A DNA stretch of 14,842 nucleotides from Myxococcales bacterium UBA1238 (GCA_002309015.1 DBWM01000056.1:17012-31853); one strand, 5' to 3'; positions 1 to 7,238 are shown, counted from the stretch's first letter. A program made the numbers and translations. The notes: generated from the letters alone by a model not told the origin.

Positions 1-62
1 GGGGTCGGTTTTGTAGGGGTCACGACGGAGGTCTGGAGCTTCCGGGGTCGGTTTTGTACCCC
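1..62. repeat. 15-base direct repeat pair at the window edge, possible end of a mobile or interspersed element
   Basis: GGGGTCGGTTTTGTA occurs at 1-15 and again at 44-58. The first copy is followed by GGGGTCA, the second by CCCCTCA, so the second copy forms an imperfect hairpin (GGGGT at 44-48, ACCCC at 58-62, 9-base loop). It lies 22 bases past the stop of the minus-strand barrel gene, but there is no T-run on the minus strand, so it is not a normal terminator. Multiple short GGGGTC-type repeats are known at the ends of some IS21-like elements. Whether that applies here cannot be decided because the window starts inside the repeat. Confidence 0.45.
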
Positions 63-84
63 TCACCGCGCTCAAAATGGAGGT

Positions 85-636
85 TTAATACCAACTGATC
101 GTCAGCTGGATGCTGCCCAAATCCGGAAAGATGAAGAAGGCGTTTTGGAGGTCCGCCCTCAGGCCCATCGCGAGATGGGGAGTGACAAAGAATTCATAGC
201 CTGCCCCCAATGTCATGATGGGGTAGAGGTCTAACCCATTCTCATACTCGAGATCGCCGTACCGGTGCTCTTTGCCCGTAAGGATTTCGAATTTTGCGCC
301 CAGGCCCAGGCGAAGATAGAAATCGCCAAAGAAGTAATCGGCGCCTGCTACGGGGGCGAATTGGTAGCGGTGCTGCCCGTCCCAGCGGTCGTAGTTGAAG
401 TCCAGTTCGAAATCGAGCGTGATGGGATGGCCTGAGAACCCGTAGCCACCGCGAAGGGCGCCATTGAATCCATTGTTCCAGGCAAACCCGTCGTGAGTAT
501 CACCTTCCATGTCGAGCAGATGTTGCGAGAGGCCCGCGCTTGCGCCAAAGAGCAGCCCCGAGCGGTCATGATCCTCTGCAAAAGCCTGCGCAGCAAAAAG
601 AGTCAAAAGAGCGGTGATGAATCCCGTCGAACGCAT
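85..636 (-). CDS. Outer-membrane beta-barrel protein (porin-like, unassigned)
   Basis: A protein of 183 residues with a clear Sec signal peptide (residues 1-20, ending AQAFA, then EDHD). The rest is alternating, aromatic- and glycine-rich sequence typical of a small outer-membrane barrel: GLLFGASAGLS, GALRGGYGF, LDFELDFNYD, FYLRLGLGAKFE, TLGAGYEFFV, LGSIQLTISWY. It ends in an aromatic residue, as barrel proteins recognised by the BAM machinery usually do. Its role cannot be named; families of this kind include OmpA-type N-terminal barrels and OmpW-like proteins. Two starts are possible. ATG at 636 has GAGGA nine bases upstream; ATG at 642 (adding MT) is only three bases from it. The same ATGACCATG arrangement occurs at the lipoprotein gene ending at 2501. 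It follows the cysteine-repeat cluster after a 145-base gap, so it may be read through or have its own promoter. Confidence 0.85.
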   Translation of the reverse strand: MRSTGFITALLTLFAAQAFAEDHDRSGLLFGASAGLSQHLLDMEGDTHDGFAWNNGFNGALRGGYGFSGHPITLDFELDFNYDRWDGQHRYQFAPVAGADYFFGDFYLRLGLGAKFEILTGKEHRYGDLEYENGLDLYPIMTLGAGYEFFVTPHLAMGLRADLQNAFFIFPDLGSIQLTISWY

Positions 637-781
637 GGTCATTTTTCCTCAAAAAGATTGAACGGGCCTGAGGGTAGGAGAAGTCAGGCGTCAGATTCCA
701 ACGCATTTTGTTTCCGCGCGATTCGTAGTGTATCTGCGTTCCTTGCGGTTCGCATTTGGGAGTGGGGCGGGCAGCAGACCA

Positions 782-1627
782 TCAGTCGGTGCAGCGGTCG
801 GCTTCTTTGGCGGTTTTGGCCTGGGTGATGCAGCGGGCAGCGGCAGGGGTCAGATGTCTGGTGCAGTCGTCTATGGCATCCCGATAGTCTTTAAGGGATT
901 TGGCTGCTTTCAGATACATCTCCACCTGGGGCGCGGTTTCGGGATCCGCCATAAATTCCAGTCTGAAGAGACGCTCGACGGCGACGCTGCATTCCTCGCG
1001 GCTCGCTTTGATGGCGTTGATGGGTTCGTCCTCTTCGGTGCAGGCGTCGGCGGCTTGTGGGGATTTGGCGTTTGCGAGGCATTGGGCGATGTCTTCCGGA
1101 AGCTCGGTCATGCAGAGTCTGAGGGTTTCGCTGTATTCCGGAGATTGCCGCATGGCGTTCATAAAGCTGTTCTTATCGACGATGTCGGGATCGTCCTGAA
1201 TCGCAAACATGAATTGTTTCTCGATGGCGCGGTGGCAGAGCGATTCGCGCTCGGGCGAGACTTTTGGAGCGGCTGGCTGAGGCTGAGACTGAGACTGAGA
1301 CTGAGACTGAGACTGAGCGAGCCTGGCGATACAGCTGTTGTAGGCGATCTGGGACTTCGCGTTATCGGCGCATTGGGCCATCTGCTGCGCCTGGGTTTTG
1401 GTGAAGCCCCGGCAGCTGTTCATCAGTTCGTTGTAAGCGGCCTGACCTTCGCGCGTGGCGAGGATTTGCTCGTAGCTTGTGGGGGTGGGGCTTAAGCGCA
1501 CGTTCAGATTGATGGATGCCGTCGCCATGGCCTGGCAGTCGCCCAGACTGGCTTTTTCCTGAGCGCTGGCTTCGTGAACGAGGGTGGCGAGCAGTAAACC
1601 AGAAAGCATTGCGGGTAACATCTGCAT
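782..1627 (-). CDS. Secreted protein with three copies of a four-cysteine helical repeat
   Basis: Protein of 281 residues with a signal peptide (about 1-22, ending EASA before QEK). The mature part is three tandem units of about 70 residues, each with four cysteines in the same spacing: C31/72/86/99, C131/172/183/196 and C213/255/266/279 (gaps 41-14-13, 41-11-13, 42-11-13). Each unit ends in a C-x(4)-AK-x(6)-C type motif. Predicted helices and even cysteine numbers suggest disulfide-bonded helical bundles in the periplasm or outside. Units 1 and 2 are joined by a Ser-Gln run (residues 105-118) encoded by a hexamer repeat. The ATG at 1627 has AAGG seven bases upstream. The gene lies 23 bases after the previous gene, so they are probably co-transcribed. 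I recognise no named family; function unknown. Confidence 0.85.
   Translation of the reverse strand: MQMLPAMLSGLLLATLVHEASAQEKASLGDCQAMATASINLNVRLSPTPTSYEQILATREGQAAYNELMNSCRGFTKTQAQQMAQCADNAKSQIAYNSCIARLAQSQSQSQSQSQPQPAAPKVSPERESLCHRAIEKQFMFAIQDDPDIVDKNSFMNAMRQSPEYSETLRLCMTELPEDIAQCLANAKSPQAADACTEEDEPINAIKASREECSVAVERLFRLEFMADPETAPQVEMYLKAAKSLKDYRDAIDDCTRHLTPAAARCITQAKTAKEADRCTD
1277..1318 (-). repeat. Hexamer tandem repeat inside a gene, encoding a Ser-Gln linker
   Basis: Seven hexamers in a row: five perfect CTGAGA units (1283-1312 on the plus strand) flanked by CTGAGG and CTGAGC. On the coding (minus) strand they give alternating Ser and Gln codons, forming the linker between cysteine-repeat units 1 and 2 of the host protein. 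Because the unit is six bases, slippage changes linker length by two residues without breaking the frame. Confidence 0.9.
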
Positions 1628-1650
1628 GTTGAGGCCTTTCTCGCAGCGTT

Positions 1651-2424
1651 TCAGTCGACGGTTTCGGCAGGAAGAAGTTCGCCTTTCACGATCATTTCAA
1701 TTTTTTCGGCATCGTCGCGAATCATCTTAAAGGGCAGCAAAAGGAACATGAGGAGCATGTCGTCGCTGGGCATCTGCCGATCTCCCAGGGGCAGGCTCAC
1801 CTTAAAAGCCACCTCACCATCGCGCAAATCCATCTCATAGCTGCCGAAGCGGTAGTTGAAGTTGCGGTAAGTCAGATATTGCGCCACCAGCCCGCGATGT
1901 GTTTCGTCGATGTTTTGGGGGTAGAAGGCGTAGACTTCAAGCTGATGGAAGCGATCATCACCGCCCAGGCGGATGGAATAACGAAAACTGCGTCCCTCGT
2001 CCGAGAAGCCGAGCTCGATGCGCTGGCGCTCCGCATCCACCTGGTATTTTAAATCTTCTTTGCTGAGCAGCTTCTGAATGTTCGCAAAAAGGCGCTGATC
2101 GAAGTCGCTCACGGCTTTTTTCACGTCTTTTTCGCTGACTTGATCCGCAAACAAGGCGTCCAGCTGTTCAGGGCTTTCGGCTTCAAGCAGATCATTCTGC
2201 ACGCTTTCGTTCCAGTGGCTTTGGCAGAATTGCATCGCTTCTTTGTAAGCGTCGCTTTGCTTCGCCTGGTCCATCAGCGCTTCAAGATTCCCCTTCGGCG
2301 CGCGTTTGCTCAGGGCCGCCTGAAACAGGTGATCGACGGTTTTGGTGCAGGACGGCGCCTCCTGGGCAACGGTCCAGGCGGGGCATAAAAGGGCGAAGAG
2401 CCAAAAGAGGGGTGTTTTCATCAT
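1651..2424 (-). CDS. Secreted protein: half-lost four-cysteine repeat fused to a YbjN-like domain
   Basis: Protein of 257 residues with signal peptide (about 1-20, ending WTVA). Residues 24-92 align with the cysteine repeat of its neighbours: C26 and C67 are present at the usual 41-residue gap, but the places of cysteines 3 and 4 hold D78 and L91, although the surrounding EAESPEQLDAL still matches the AKSPQAADAC pattern. Residues about 95-257 form a different alpha/beta domain. Strings such as LVAQYLTYRNFNYRFGSYEM, DGEVAFKVSLPL and a final MLLMFLLLPFKMIRDDAEKI helix resemble the YbjN / type III secretion chaperone-like fold (inference by pattern only). The start (ATG 2424, or ATG 2421) lies just after an intrinsic terminator and has no Shine-Dalgarno sequence, yet the signal peptide leaves no other choice. 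Confidence 0.8.
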   Translation of the reverse strand: MMKTPLFWLFALLCPAWTVAQEAPSCTKTVDHLFQAALSKRAPKGNLEALMDQAKQSDAYKEAMQFCQSHWNESVQNDLLEAESPEQLDALFADQVSEKDVKKAVSDFDQRLFANIQKLLSKEDLKYQVDAERQRIELGFSDEGRSFRYSIRLGGDDRFHQLEVYAFYPQNIDETHRGLVAQYLTYRNFNYRFGSYEMDLRDGEVAFKVSLPLGDRQMPSDDMLLMFLLLPFKMIRDDAEKIEMIVKGELLPAETVD

Positions 2425-2431
2425 CGTAAAT

Positions 2432-2465
2432 AAAGAAAAACCGCGAAATCACAGGGATTGCGCGG
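2432..2465 (-). terminator. Intrinsic terminator between two cysteine-repeat genes
   Basis: On the minus strand CCGCG-C-AATC-CCTGT-GATT-T-CGCGG forms a nine-pair stem with one mismatch and a five-base loop (2465-2441), followed by TTTTTCTTT (2440-2432). It lies 36 bases after the stop of the lipoprotein gene ending at 2501, so it should end that transcript. The next gene starts at 2424, only seven bases past the T-run, so it can be expressed only by read-through, as an attenuated gene, or from a promoter overlapping the hairpin. Confidence 0.75.
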
Positions 2466-2500
2466 CTTGATCCTTTTCTGCAGGGGCCGGATGCACCGCA

Positions 2501-2794
2501 TCACTTGGCGCATTGAGCCATCTTTTCGGGGTCGTCGCCGGCCTGTTTTAAGCAATCGAGCATCTTGTGAAGATCGGACTGGCTGATCTGGCCTACGCAA
2601 TCTTTCATGATCGATTGGATGGCTTTTTTACCGGGTTCACTTTGCTTAAAAGCTTCGACGCTGATGCCGGTGTTGGAGCCGGCCAAGCCCATCTTCACGG
2701 TGTAATCGGCGAGCTGTTGGCAATCCGCTTCGGTGGCTTTGGGGCCGCATGCGGTCAGGACTGCAGCGGCGACAAACAAGAATGCAAGGCGCAT
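2501..2794 (-). CDS. Small lipoprotein with one four-cysteine helical repeat
   Basis: Protein of 97 residues. Residues 1-16 are a lipoprotein signal (MRLAFLFVAAAVLTAC), so C16 should be lipidated; the following G does not signal inner-membrane retention. The remainder is one copy of the repeat shared by the neighbouring genes, with C25, C66, C81 and C95 (gaps 41-15-14) and a helical pattern between. The start chosen is ATG at 2794, with GAAGGA six bases upstream. ATG at 2800 touches that GAAGGA directly, and the ATG at 2833 would put extra residues before the signal peptide. It follows the upstream repeat gene by 48 bases and is followed by a strong terminator at 2465-2432. It may hold the soluble repeat proteins at the outer membrane, but that is inference. 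Confidence 0.85.
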   Translation of the reverse strand: MRLAFLFVAAAVLTACGPKATEADCQQLADYTVKMGLAGSNTGISVEAFKQSEPGKKAIQSIMKDCVGQISQSDLHKMLDCLKQAGDDPEKMAQCAK

Positions 2795-2842
2795 GGTCAT
2801 TCCTTCGGAGGCAGGCTTCAGGGAAAATCCCAACTGCGCTCG

Positions 2843-3373
2843 TTAATGCTGTGATTCACAGGCCCGCACAGCTTCCGCCGATTGGGCATCCTGAAAACAT
2901 TTGATTTGGGCGTCGCTCATCTTCAGGCAGGCTTCGAGCTTCTTCTGGCGCACCACTACGGGATTGGGGGCCTTGGCGGCCTTCTTCTTTTTTGCGGCCT
3001 TGCCCGTCGCTGCAGGCTCAGGCTCCGGGGCGGGGAAGGCCATCATCTGCTTTACGGCGCTTTCGCATTCGATCTTCTTGTCGCAAAGCAGGACGTCCTT
3101 CTCGGATTTGGCCGCCACCAGGCATTGCGCGTAGGCGAAAGGAAACGCCTTACATTCTTCCATCGCATCGCTGTAGTCGGGCATCGCGCGCGCGGCTTCC
3201 ATCAGGGCCTTCAGATTTTCGGCGCCTGCGGCATCTTTGGCGAACTCCACCTTATACATGTTGTCGATCGCCGACTTGCAGAGCGCTTCAGGCGCGGTGG
3301 GCTCTTCAGCGTTTGCCGCATTCACCAGAGCGAGCGTGGCCAAAAGGATCGATGCAATTTTCACTTTGCGCAC
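2843..3373 (-). CDS. Secreted protein with two four-cysteine helical repeats
   Basis: Protein of 176 residues with signal peptide (about 1-22, ending NAANA before EEPT). Unit 1 has C32/74/84/97 (gaps 42-10-13) and contains the YKVEFAKDAAGAE stretch also found, as FKIEFAKDPDSAS, in the next gene upstream. Unit 2 has C103/149/159/172 (gaps 46-10-13) and is interrupted by a Pro/Ala/Lys-rich linker (residues 113-137, with KAAKKKKAAKAP). The second unit is degenerate in sequence but its cysteine spacing leaves little doubt. The start is GTG at 3373; a second GTG three codons on is an alternative, with GGGG placed better for it. Neighbours are 43 bases upstream and 48 bases downstream on the same strand. 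No function can be named. Confidence 0.85.
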   Translation of the reverse strand: MRKVKIASILLATLALVNAANAEEPTAPEALCKSAIDNMYKVEFAKDAAGAENLKALMEAARAMPDYSDAMEECKAFPFAYAQCLVAAKSEKDVLLCDKKIECESAVKQMMAFPAPEPEPAATGKAAKKKKAAKAPNPVVVRQKKLEACLKMSDAQIKCFQDAQSAEAVRACESQH

Positions 3374-3416
3374 CCCATCTGCCGCATCGGTTGAGCGATT
3401 TGCCCTTCAGTTGCGA

Positions 3417-3815
3417 TTACTTGGCTTCGGCTTCCTTGTCGCATTTGGCGACGTCGTCCGCGTTCTTGGCGCCGATGACGCATTTGGCGAGTTCGGGCGT
3501 GAAGTCCTTGGCGCAGCTTTGAAGCGCTTCCTGGTATTCTTCGGTGCCCCGGGCCGTGACCATGTATTCGTCGATCTTGCTGGCGGAATCGGGATCTTTG
3601 GCGAACTCGATCTTAAACAGGTTTTCGATCGCCGCTTTGCAGTCCGCCTCGGAGGGTTGAGCGGCTGCGGGCTTGGCGTCGGCGGCAGCAGCGGGTGCAG
3701 CTGCGGGGGCGGCCGGCTGAGCGGCTTCGGGCTTCGCTTCGGGCGCCTTGGGGGTTTCTTCGGCCTGGGCCGCAGATGCGGCAAGGATCAACGCTGCAAA
3801 GGGAATCAAACGCAT
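3417..3815 (-). CDS. Secreted protein with an Ala/Pro linker and one four-cysteine repeat
   Basis: Protein of 132 residues: signal peptide 1-18 (ending SAAQA), a low-complexity Ala/Pro/Lys/Glu linker (19-56), then one cysteine repeat with C59, C101, C112 and C125 (gaps 42-11-13). This is the cleanest copy and a useful reference: CKAAIENLFKIEFAKDP near the start, YQEALQSC at the second cysteine, and CVIGAKNADDVAKC at the end. ATG 3815 is chosen because GAGGT lies six to seven bases upstream and the signal peptide begins there; ATG 3827 would overlap that site. It is the first gene of the repeat cluster, 84 bases after the transglutaminase gene. The linker may span peptidoglycan or separate the domain from a membrane partner (inference). 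Confidence 0.85.
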   Translation of the reverse strand: MRLIPFAALILAASAAQAEETPKAPEAKPEAAQPAAPAAAPAAAADAKPAAAQPSEADCKAAIENLFKIEFAKDPDSASKIDEYMVTARGTEEYQEALQSCAKDFTPELAKCVIGAKNADDVAKCDKEAEAK

Positions 3816-3899
3816 GGCACACCTCATGGTAGACAATGAAAAAAGCAACTCCACAAAAACGAGAGCTGATCTGCCACCGATTTTGGCGAGCTGCAAGGA

Positions 3900-6011
3900 T
3901 TATCTCTTTTGCAACCGCCGCTTGAGAGACTGAAGGGCGGCTCGGTCGATCGGTTGCTCTTCAAATCGCGACGCTTCATAAAATGCGGCAATCTCGCAGG
4001 CCAAGTCAAATGAGGGCGCATTCCGGGCCTTCAGGAGTTCTGAAAACTGGCGCGCAGTCATCGTTTTGGGCTTGCAAAACCCCTGCTTTTCATAAAACCG
4101 AAGGAGCATTTCGTAGAGCTCGGACGCGGGGTGAAGCTCGGTGGTTGCGCGTTTCTTCCTGCGGTAGAGCCAGAAGAAGACTGCAGCAAGCAGGCCTGTA
4201 ACCCCCAGAATCAGGGCAGGGACCTTTAGATGTCGGATCTTTGAGGCATTTTCTTGAGTCTCATCACCGGATCCAAAGGCGCCTTTAAACCAGTTTGAAA
4301 GTCTGCGGAGGGCTGCGAGCTGTTCGGCCAGATCATATTCGATGATCGTTTGCATCCACCAGAGCTGCAGGTTGTCGATCCATTGGGCCAGAAAGCCGAA
4401 GTTTGCGGTCGCGGCTTCCCTTGGGGAAGAAGGCGTGGTGTCGTAGAGGATCCAGTCTTCGCCGTTCCAGACTTCAACCCAGGCATGCGCGTCGCCTTGT
4501 CGAACGGCCAGGTAGTCTCCAAGTTCATTCCATTGTCCCCCTAAGAACCCGTTGACCACCCGTGCAGGGATCCCCTGGGTTCTGAGGAGCAGGGCAGAAG
4601 CGGTCGCAAAATATTCGCAATGGCCTTTTCGATCCTCGAACAAAAAATGAACGATCGGATCGCCTTCAAAGGGTGCAATGTCGAGGCTGTATTGGTGATC
4701 CTTCTGGAGTCCGCGTTTCAGGCGGCTTAAGGCTTCATCCAGAGTCTCCGCATCCTGAACCCATGAGGCTGCGAGGGCCGGAATGCGCGCATCGAGCTCG
4801 GGGAGCTGAAGGTAGGGCTGCATCTTAAAGAGCGCATCCTGCTTCAGGCGTTCGAGAGGGATTGAAGAGGAAGAGCGATCTTCGGGGATGCTGACGGCGG
4901 TGTATTTAAAGGCGATCGCATGCTGCTGGGTGTAATGAACCGCATTCAGAGGATCCTTTTGAATCTGCTGGCGGTTAAAGAAGTTGGATTCGAGCTGAAA
5001 GGCATAGGGGGTTTCCAGAGCAAAGAGCACGTGAGCATCCATCGGTTCCAGGTAAATCTGGAGCGTGAGCGCGTTCTCAGGCAGGGAGTTTCCATCAAAG
5101 CAGCGCTGATCACGGGTCAGACAGCGTAAGACCTGCCAGGGGCTCCGCCGTTTGAGTGATCTCAATTTGTTTTGGGTGCGCGACCATTTCCGCCCGTCAT
5201 AATGATCGAAGGCAACCCCTCGCCAATAGAGCGGCTTATACGCACTCAGATCCTTTGAGCTCTCAACCCGGAAGGCTACGGTGGGGTCATCTAAAATGCG
5301 CCCAAACTGCCCCAGGGCGAAGCTGTCAGAGAACCCAACACTTGAGACCGATGGTCGCGACTTCTGGGCAAAGAGTCCGAAGCCGATACGCGGGAACAAA
5401 AAGAAAGAGCCAAGCGTCGCTAAAGCGATCACCAAAGCACAAATGCCGGTCGTAAACAGGAACCGAAGGTTGATGAGCCCAGGAACGTTTAACCCGGAAG
5501 CCGATCTTACAGCGTGTTCTTCTTCATCCGGTGGATAGCGAAGGCGATCAGAATCTTCAACCTCAAGCCTCAGGTGCGCAAGAATCAGGCTCCAAACAGC
5601 AAAGAGGATGTAAAACGCAAACCAAAGGCCAAAACTTAAGCTGTTATGCATCGCGCTGGCTGCAAGGCAGATCAGAAACGAAAACAGCTGAAGCTCCGCC
5701 GTGTGTCGCGCATGCTGTCTCTCAAACAATCGGATCACGGTAAGCGAGAGCACGAAGCCGCTCATTGCAACTGCTAACGCCATATCGGTTGCAAAAGCGC
5801 AGAAGCCAAAGAACGCCGCCAGCGTAATCAGGAGCACCGCATTGAAGGCTTTGGAGATCGGACGTCGGATCGGGAATAAAAAGCCAGCGATCATGAGTGC
5901 TGGGGCTGGCCATACGATCCACGCGGGCAACTCTCCTGTAGAGGCGAGCGCTAAGAAAGCGGATCCCAGGAGGCCCGCAAGAGCAAACTCATGTACGCGG
6001 ATGAACCTCAT
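3900..6011 (-). CDS. Transmembrane transglutaminase-like protein (TgpA type: DUF3488, transglutaminase core, DUF4129)
   Basis: Protein of 703 residues with the full TgpA layout. Residues 1-210 hold several membrane helices (the DUF3488 region). A periplasmic part follows, with the transglutaminase core: C465 in RKGHCEYFATASALLLRTQG, H509 in GDAHAWVEVW and D524 in WILYDTTPSSP, an intact Cys-His-Asp triad. One further helix lies at about 596-616, with a cytoplasmic DUF4129-like tail (625-703). The family is predicted to act on periplasmic protein or peptide substrates; in Pseudomonas aeruginosa TgpA is needed for normal growth, and its substrate is uncertain. The start overlaps the stop of the upstream DUF58 gene by four bases (ATGA), the classic pairing. 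The usual MoxR-type AAA ATPase partner is not in this window. The next genes downstream encode cysteine-repeat secreted proteins. Confidence 0.92.
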   Translation of the reverse strand: MRFIRVHEFALAGLLGSAFLALASTGELPAWIVWPAPALMIAGFLFPIRRPISKAFNAVLLITLAAFFGFCAFATDMALAVAMSGFVLSLTVIRLFERQHARHTAELQLFSFLICLAASAMHNSLSFGLWFAFYILFAVWSLILAHLRLEVEDSDRLRYPPDEEEHAVRSASGLNVPGLINLRFLFTTGICALVIALATLGSFFLFPRIGFGLFAQKSRPSVSSVGFSDSFALGQFGRILDDPTVAFRVESSKDLSAYKPLYWRGVAFDHYDGRKWSRTQNKLRSLKRRSPWQVLRCLTRDQRCFDGNSLPENALTLQIYLEPMDAHVLFALETPYAFQLESNFFNRQQIQKDPLNAVHYTQQHAIAFKYTAVSIPEDRSSSSIPLERLKQDALFKMQPYLQLPELDARIPALAASWVQDAETLDEALSRLKRGLQKDHQYSLDIAPFEGDPIVHFLFEDRKGHCEYFATASALLLRTQGIPARVVNGFLGGQWNELGDYLAVRQGDAHAWVEVWNGEDWILYDTTPSSPREAATANFGFLAQWIDNLQLWWMQTIIEYDLAEQLAALRRLSNWFKGAFGSGDETQENASKIRHLKVPALILGVTGLLAAVFFWLYRRKKRATTELHPASELYEMLLRFYEKQGFCKPKTMTARQFSELLKARNAPSFDLACEIAAFYEASRFEEQPIDRAALQSLKRRLQKR

Positions 6012-7201
6012 GGCGCCTTGTCCCAGGTGATCGGACCTGATGCAAGGGACTCAAGATGAGGCAGACTTAAGCCCATGGCCGGCGGTCCGCTGTACGTCCA
6101 GCTCGATCCTTCAGTAAAAGAGAGCAGGGCGAGCCGGCTCAAAACAAGCTCTAAACCCGCACCCTCTGGCTCAACGACGCACGAGAACTGAGAGCAGGTA
6201 ACGGTGACCCGGGCTTGCTTGCAAAGGAGGGCGCAGAGTGAGGCGCAACGATCGATCAGGCGATCTTCCGCTTCCAGATCTTCAGTCTGCCGACGGTCGT
6301 TCAGCACCAGCGCGTAAGCCGGCGAAGAGGGCCGCTCGTTTTCCCGCACGCACAGGATCCCTTGTCTTGCAAACTGTTTCCAATGGATCGCTTTTAAGGG
6401 ATCGCCGGGTAAATAATCGCGGAGTGAATAAAAATCGCCCTCAGACCCCATCTGATGAACCGAGGCCTGCCCAAAGAGATCCGGTCGCCCGGCAATGGGA
6501 AGCTCTGACGGCTCGACGCGCGGATAAACCAGAATCTCTTCTTCAATGGGACGCCGGATCAGCTTCAAAAAAAACGAGAACGGAAACCTTGTGGAGAGCT
6601 CGATGGGCCCCAGTCGGTAAAGTCCCCGGTGTGGAGGCTCGAAGGCGTATTCGGAATGGGTCGAAGATTGAGCCGCAATCTTTAAAAAAGCGCAGCGCCG
6701 ATCGAAAGTCAGATTGCGGGATGAGGTGAGATGGTCGCACAGTTGCACGCCATAGCTCGCGCCTTTTTTGGGATTTTGGATCTCGAGGGTGATGTAAGAA
6801 ACCCGACCAGCATAAAACGCGTCGGGCTTTTTACGGGAGAGCGAGAGCTGGCGCAGGTTGCGTTCCGAAAGGAACCCGCTTGCGAGGATGAGAGAGAGGC
6901 AGAAGCCCAGCACCAGAAAGAGGAGATTCGCCCCGGTATTTAAGGCCGCGAAGCCCACCGCCAGGCTCAGACCCACCATGATCTTGCCGCGTCCCGTAAA
7001 GGAGAGGGCCTTCGATCGTGAGGGCTGACGACTTTTCTTCCAAAGCCAGCGAATGCAGAAGACAGCGGTGAAAAGGCATGCGCCCAGAAGCAGCCAAAAG
7101 CGTCCACGCCAGCGCAAAAGGGCGAACGCAAGGCATAAAAAAATCCCCGCGACGATCATCAGCCCCAAACGGATGGGGTGAAATCGCAGCGAGGATTTCA
7201 T
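6008..7201 (-). CDS. DUF58 domain membrane protein
   Basis: Protein of 397 residues. Two or three membrane helices lie in the N-terminal part (about 11-28, 33-52, 75-108), followed by a mixed domain and the DUF58 signature at about 254-289 (GDFYSLRDYLPGDPLKAIHW, then ARQGILCVREN). DUF58 proteins have a VWA-like fold and typically lie beside MoxR ATPase and TgpA-like transglutaminase genes, as here with TgpA (4-base overlap). No MoxR gene is seen; instead the gene upstream is rpsN, 37 bases away. The ATG at 7201 has no good Shine-Dalgarno sequence, and a five-pair hairpin (7221-7206) ends four bases before it, so translation may depend on coupling or on opening the hairpin. The exact function of the family is not established. 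Confidence 0.9.
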   Translation of the reverse strand: MKSSLRFHPIRLGLMIVAGIFLCLAFALLRWRGRFWLLLGACLFTAVFCIRWLWKKSRQPSRSKALSFTGRGKIMVGLSLAVGFAALNTGANLLFLVLGFCLSLILASGFLSERNLRQLSLSRKKPDAFYAGRVSYITLEIQNPKKGASYGVQLCDHLTSSRNLTFDRRCAFLKIAAQSSTHSEYAFEPPHRGLYRLGPIELSTRFPFSFFLKLIRRPIEEEILVYPRVEPSELPIAGRPDLFGQASVHQMGSEGDFYSLRDYLPGDPLKAIHWKQFARQGILCVRENERPSSPAYALVLNDRRQTEDLEAEDRLIDRCASLCALLCKQARVTVTCSQFSCVVEPEGAGLELVLSRLALLSFTEGSSWTYSGPPAMGLSLPHLESLASGPITWDKAP

Positions 7202-7205
7202 GTTT

Positions 7206-7221
7206 GCGGGTCAAATCCCGC
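7206..7221 (-). promoter_or_regulatory. Hairpin in front of the DUF58 start codon
   Basis: GCGGG (7206-7210) and CCCGC (7217-7221) form a five-pair GC stem with a six-base loop, ending four bases before the ATG at 7201 and filling the place of the ribosome-binding site. There is no T-run on the minus strand, so it does not look like a terminator. It may lower translation of DUF58/TgpA relative to rpsN or stabilise a processed end. Confidence 0.4.
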
Positions 7222-7238
7222 GATCGCGCATCTAAAGA

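Noticed and set aside
728..1495. Long plus-strand open frame of 255 codons
   Set aside because: It is antisense to the three-unit cysteine-repeat gene, which has a signal peptide, ribosome-binding site and regular cysteine spacing; the plus-strand product is Gly/Leu/Arg-rich with no domain and contains the hexamer tract as LRLRLR.
2882..3839. Several plus-strand open frames of 77-200 codons over the repeat cluster
   Set aside because: They are shadows of minus-strand repeat genes, have no proper ribosome-binding sites and show low-complexity Gly/Phe/Leu composition.
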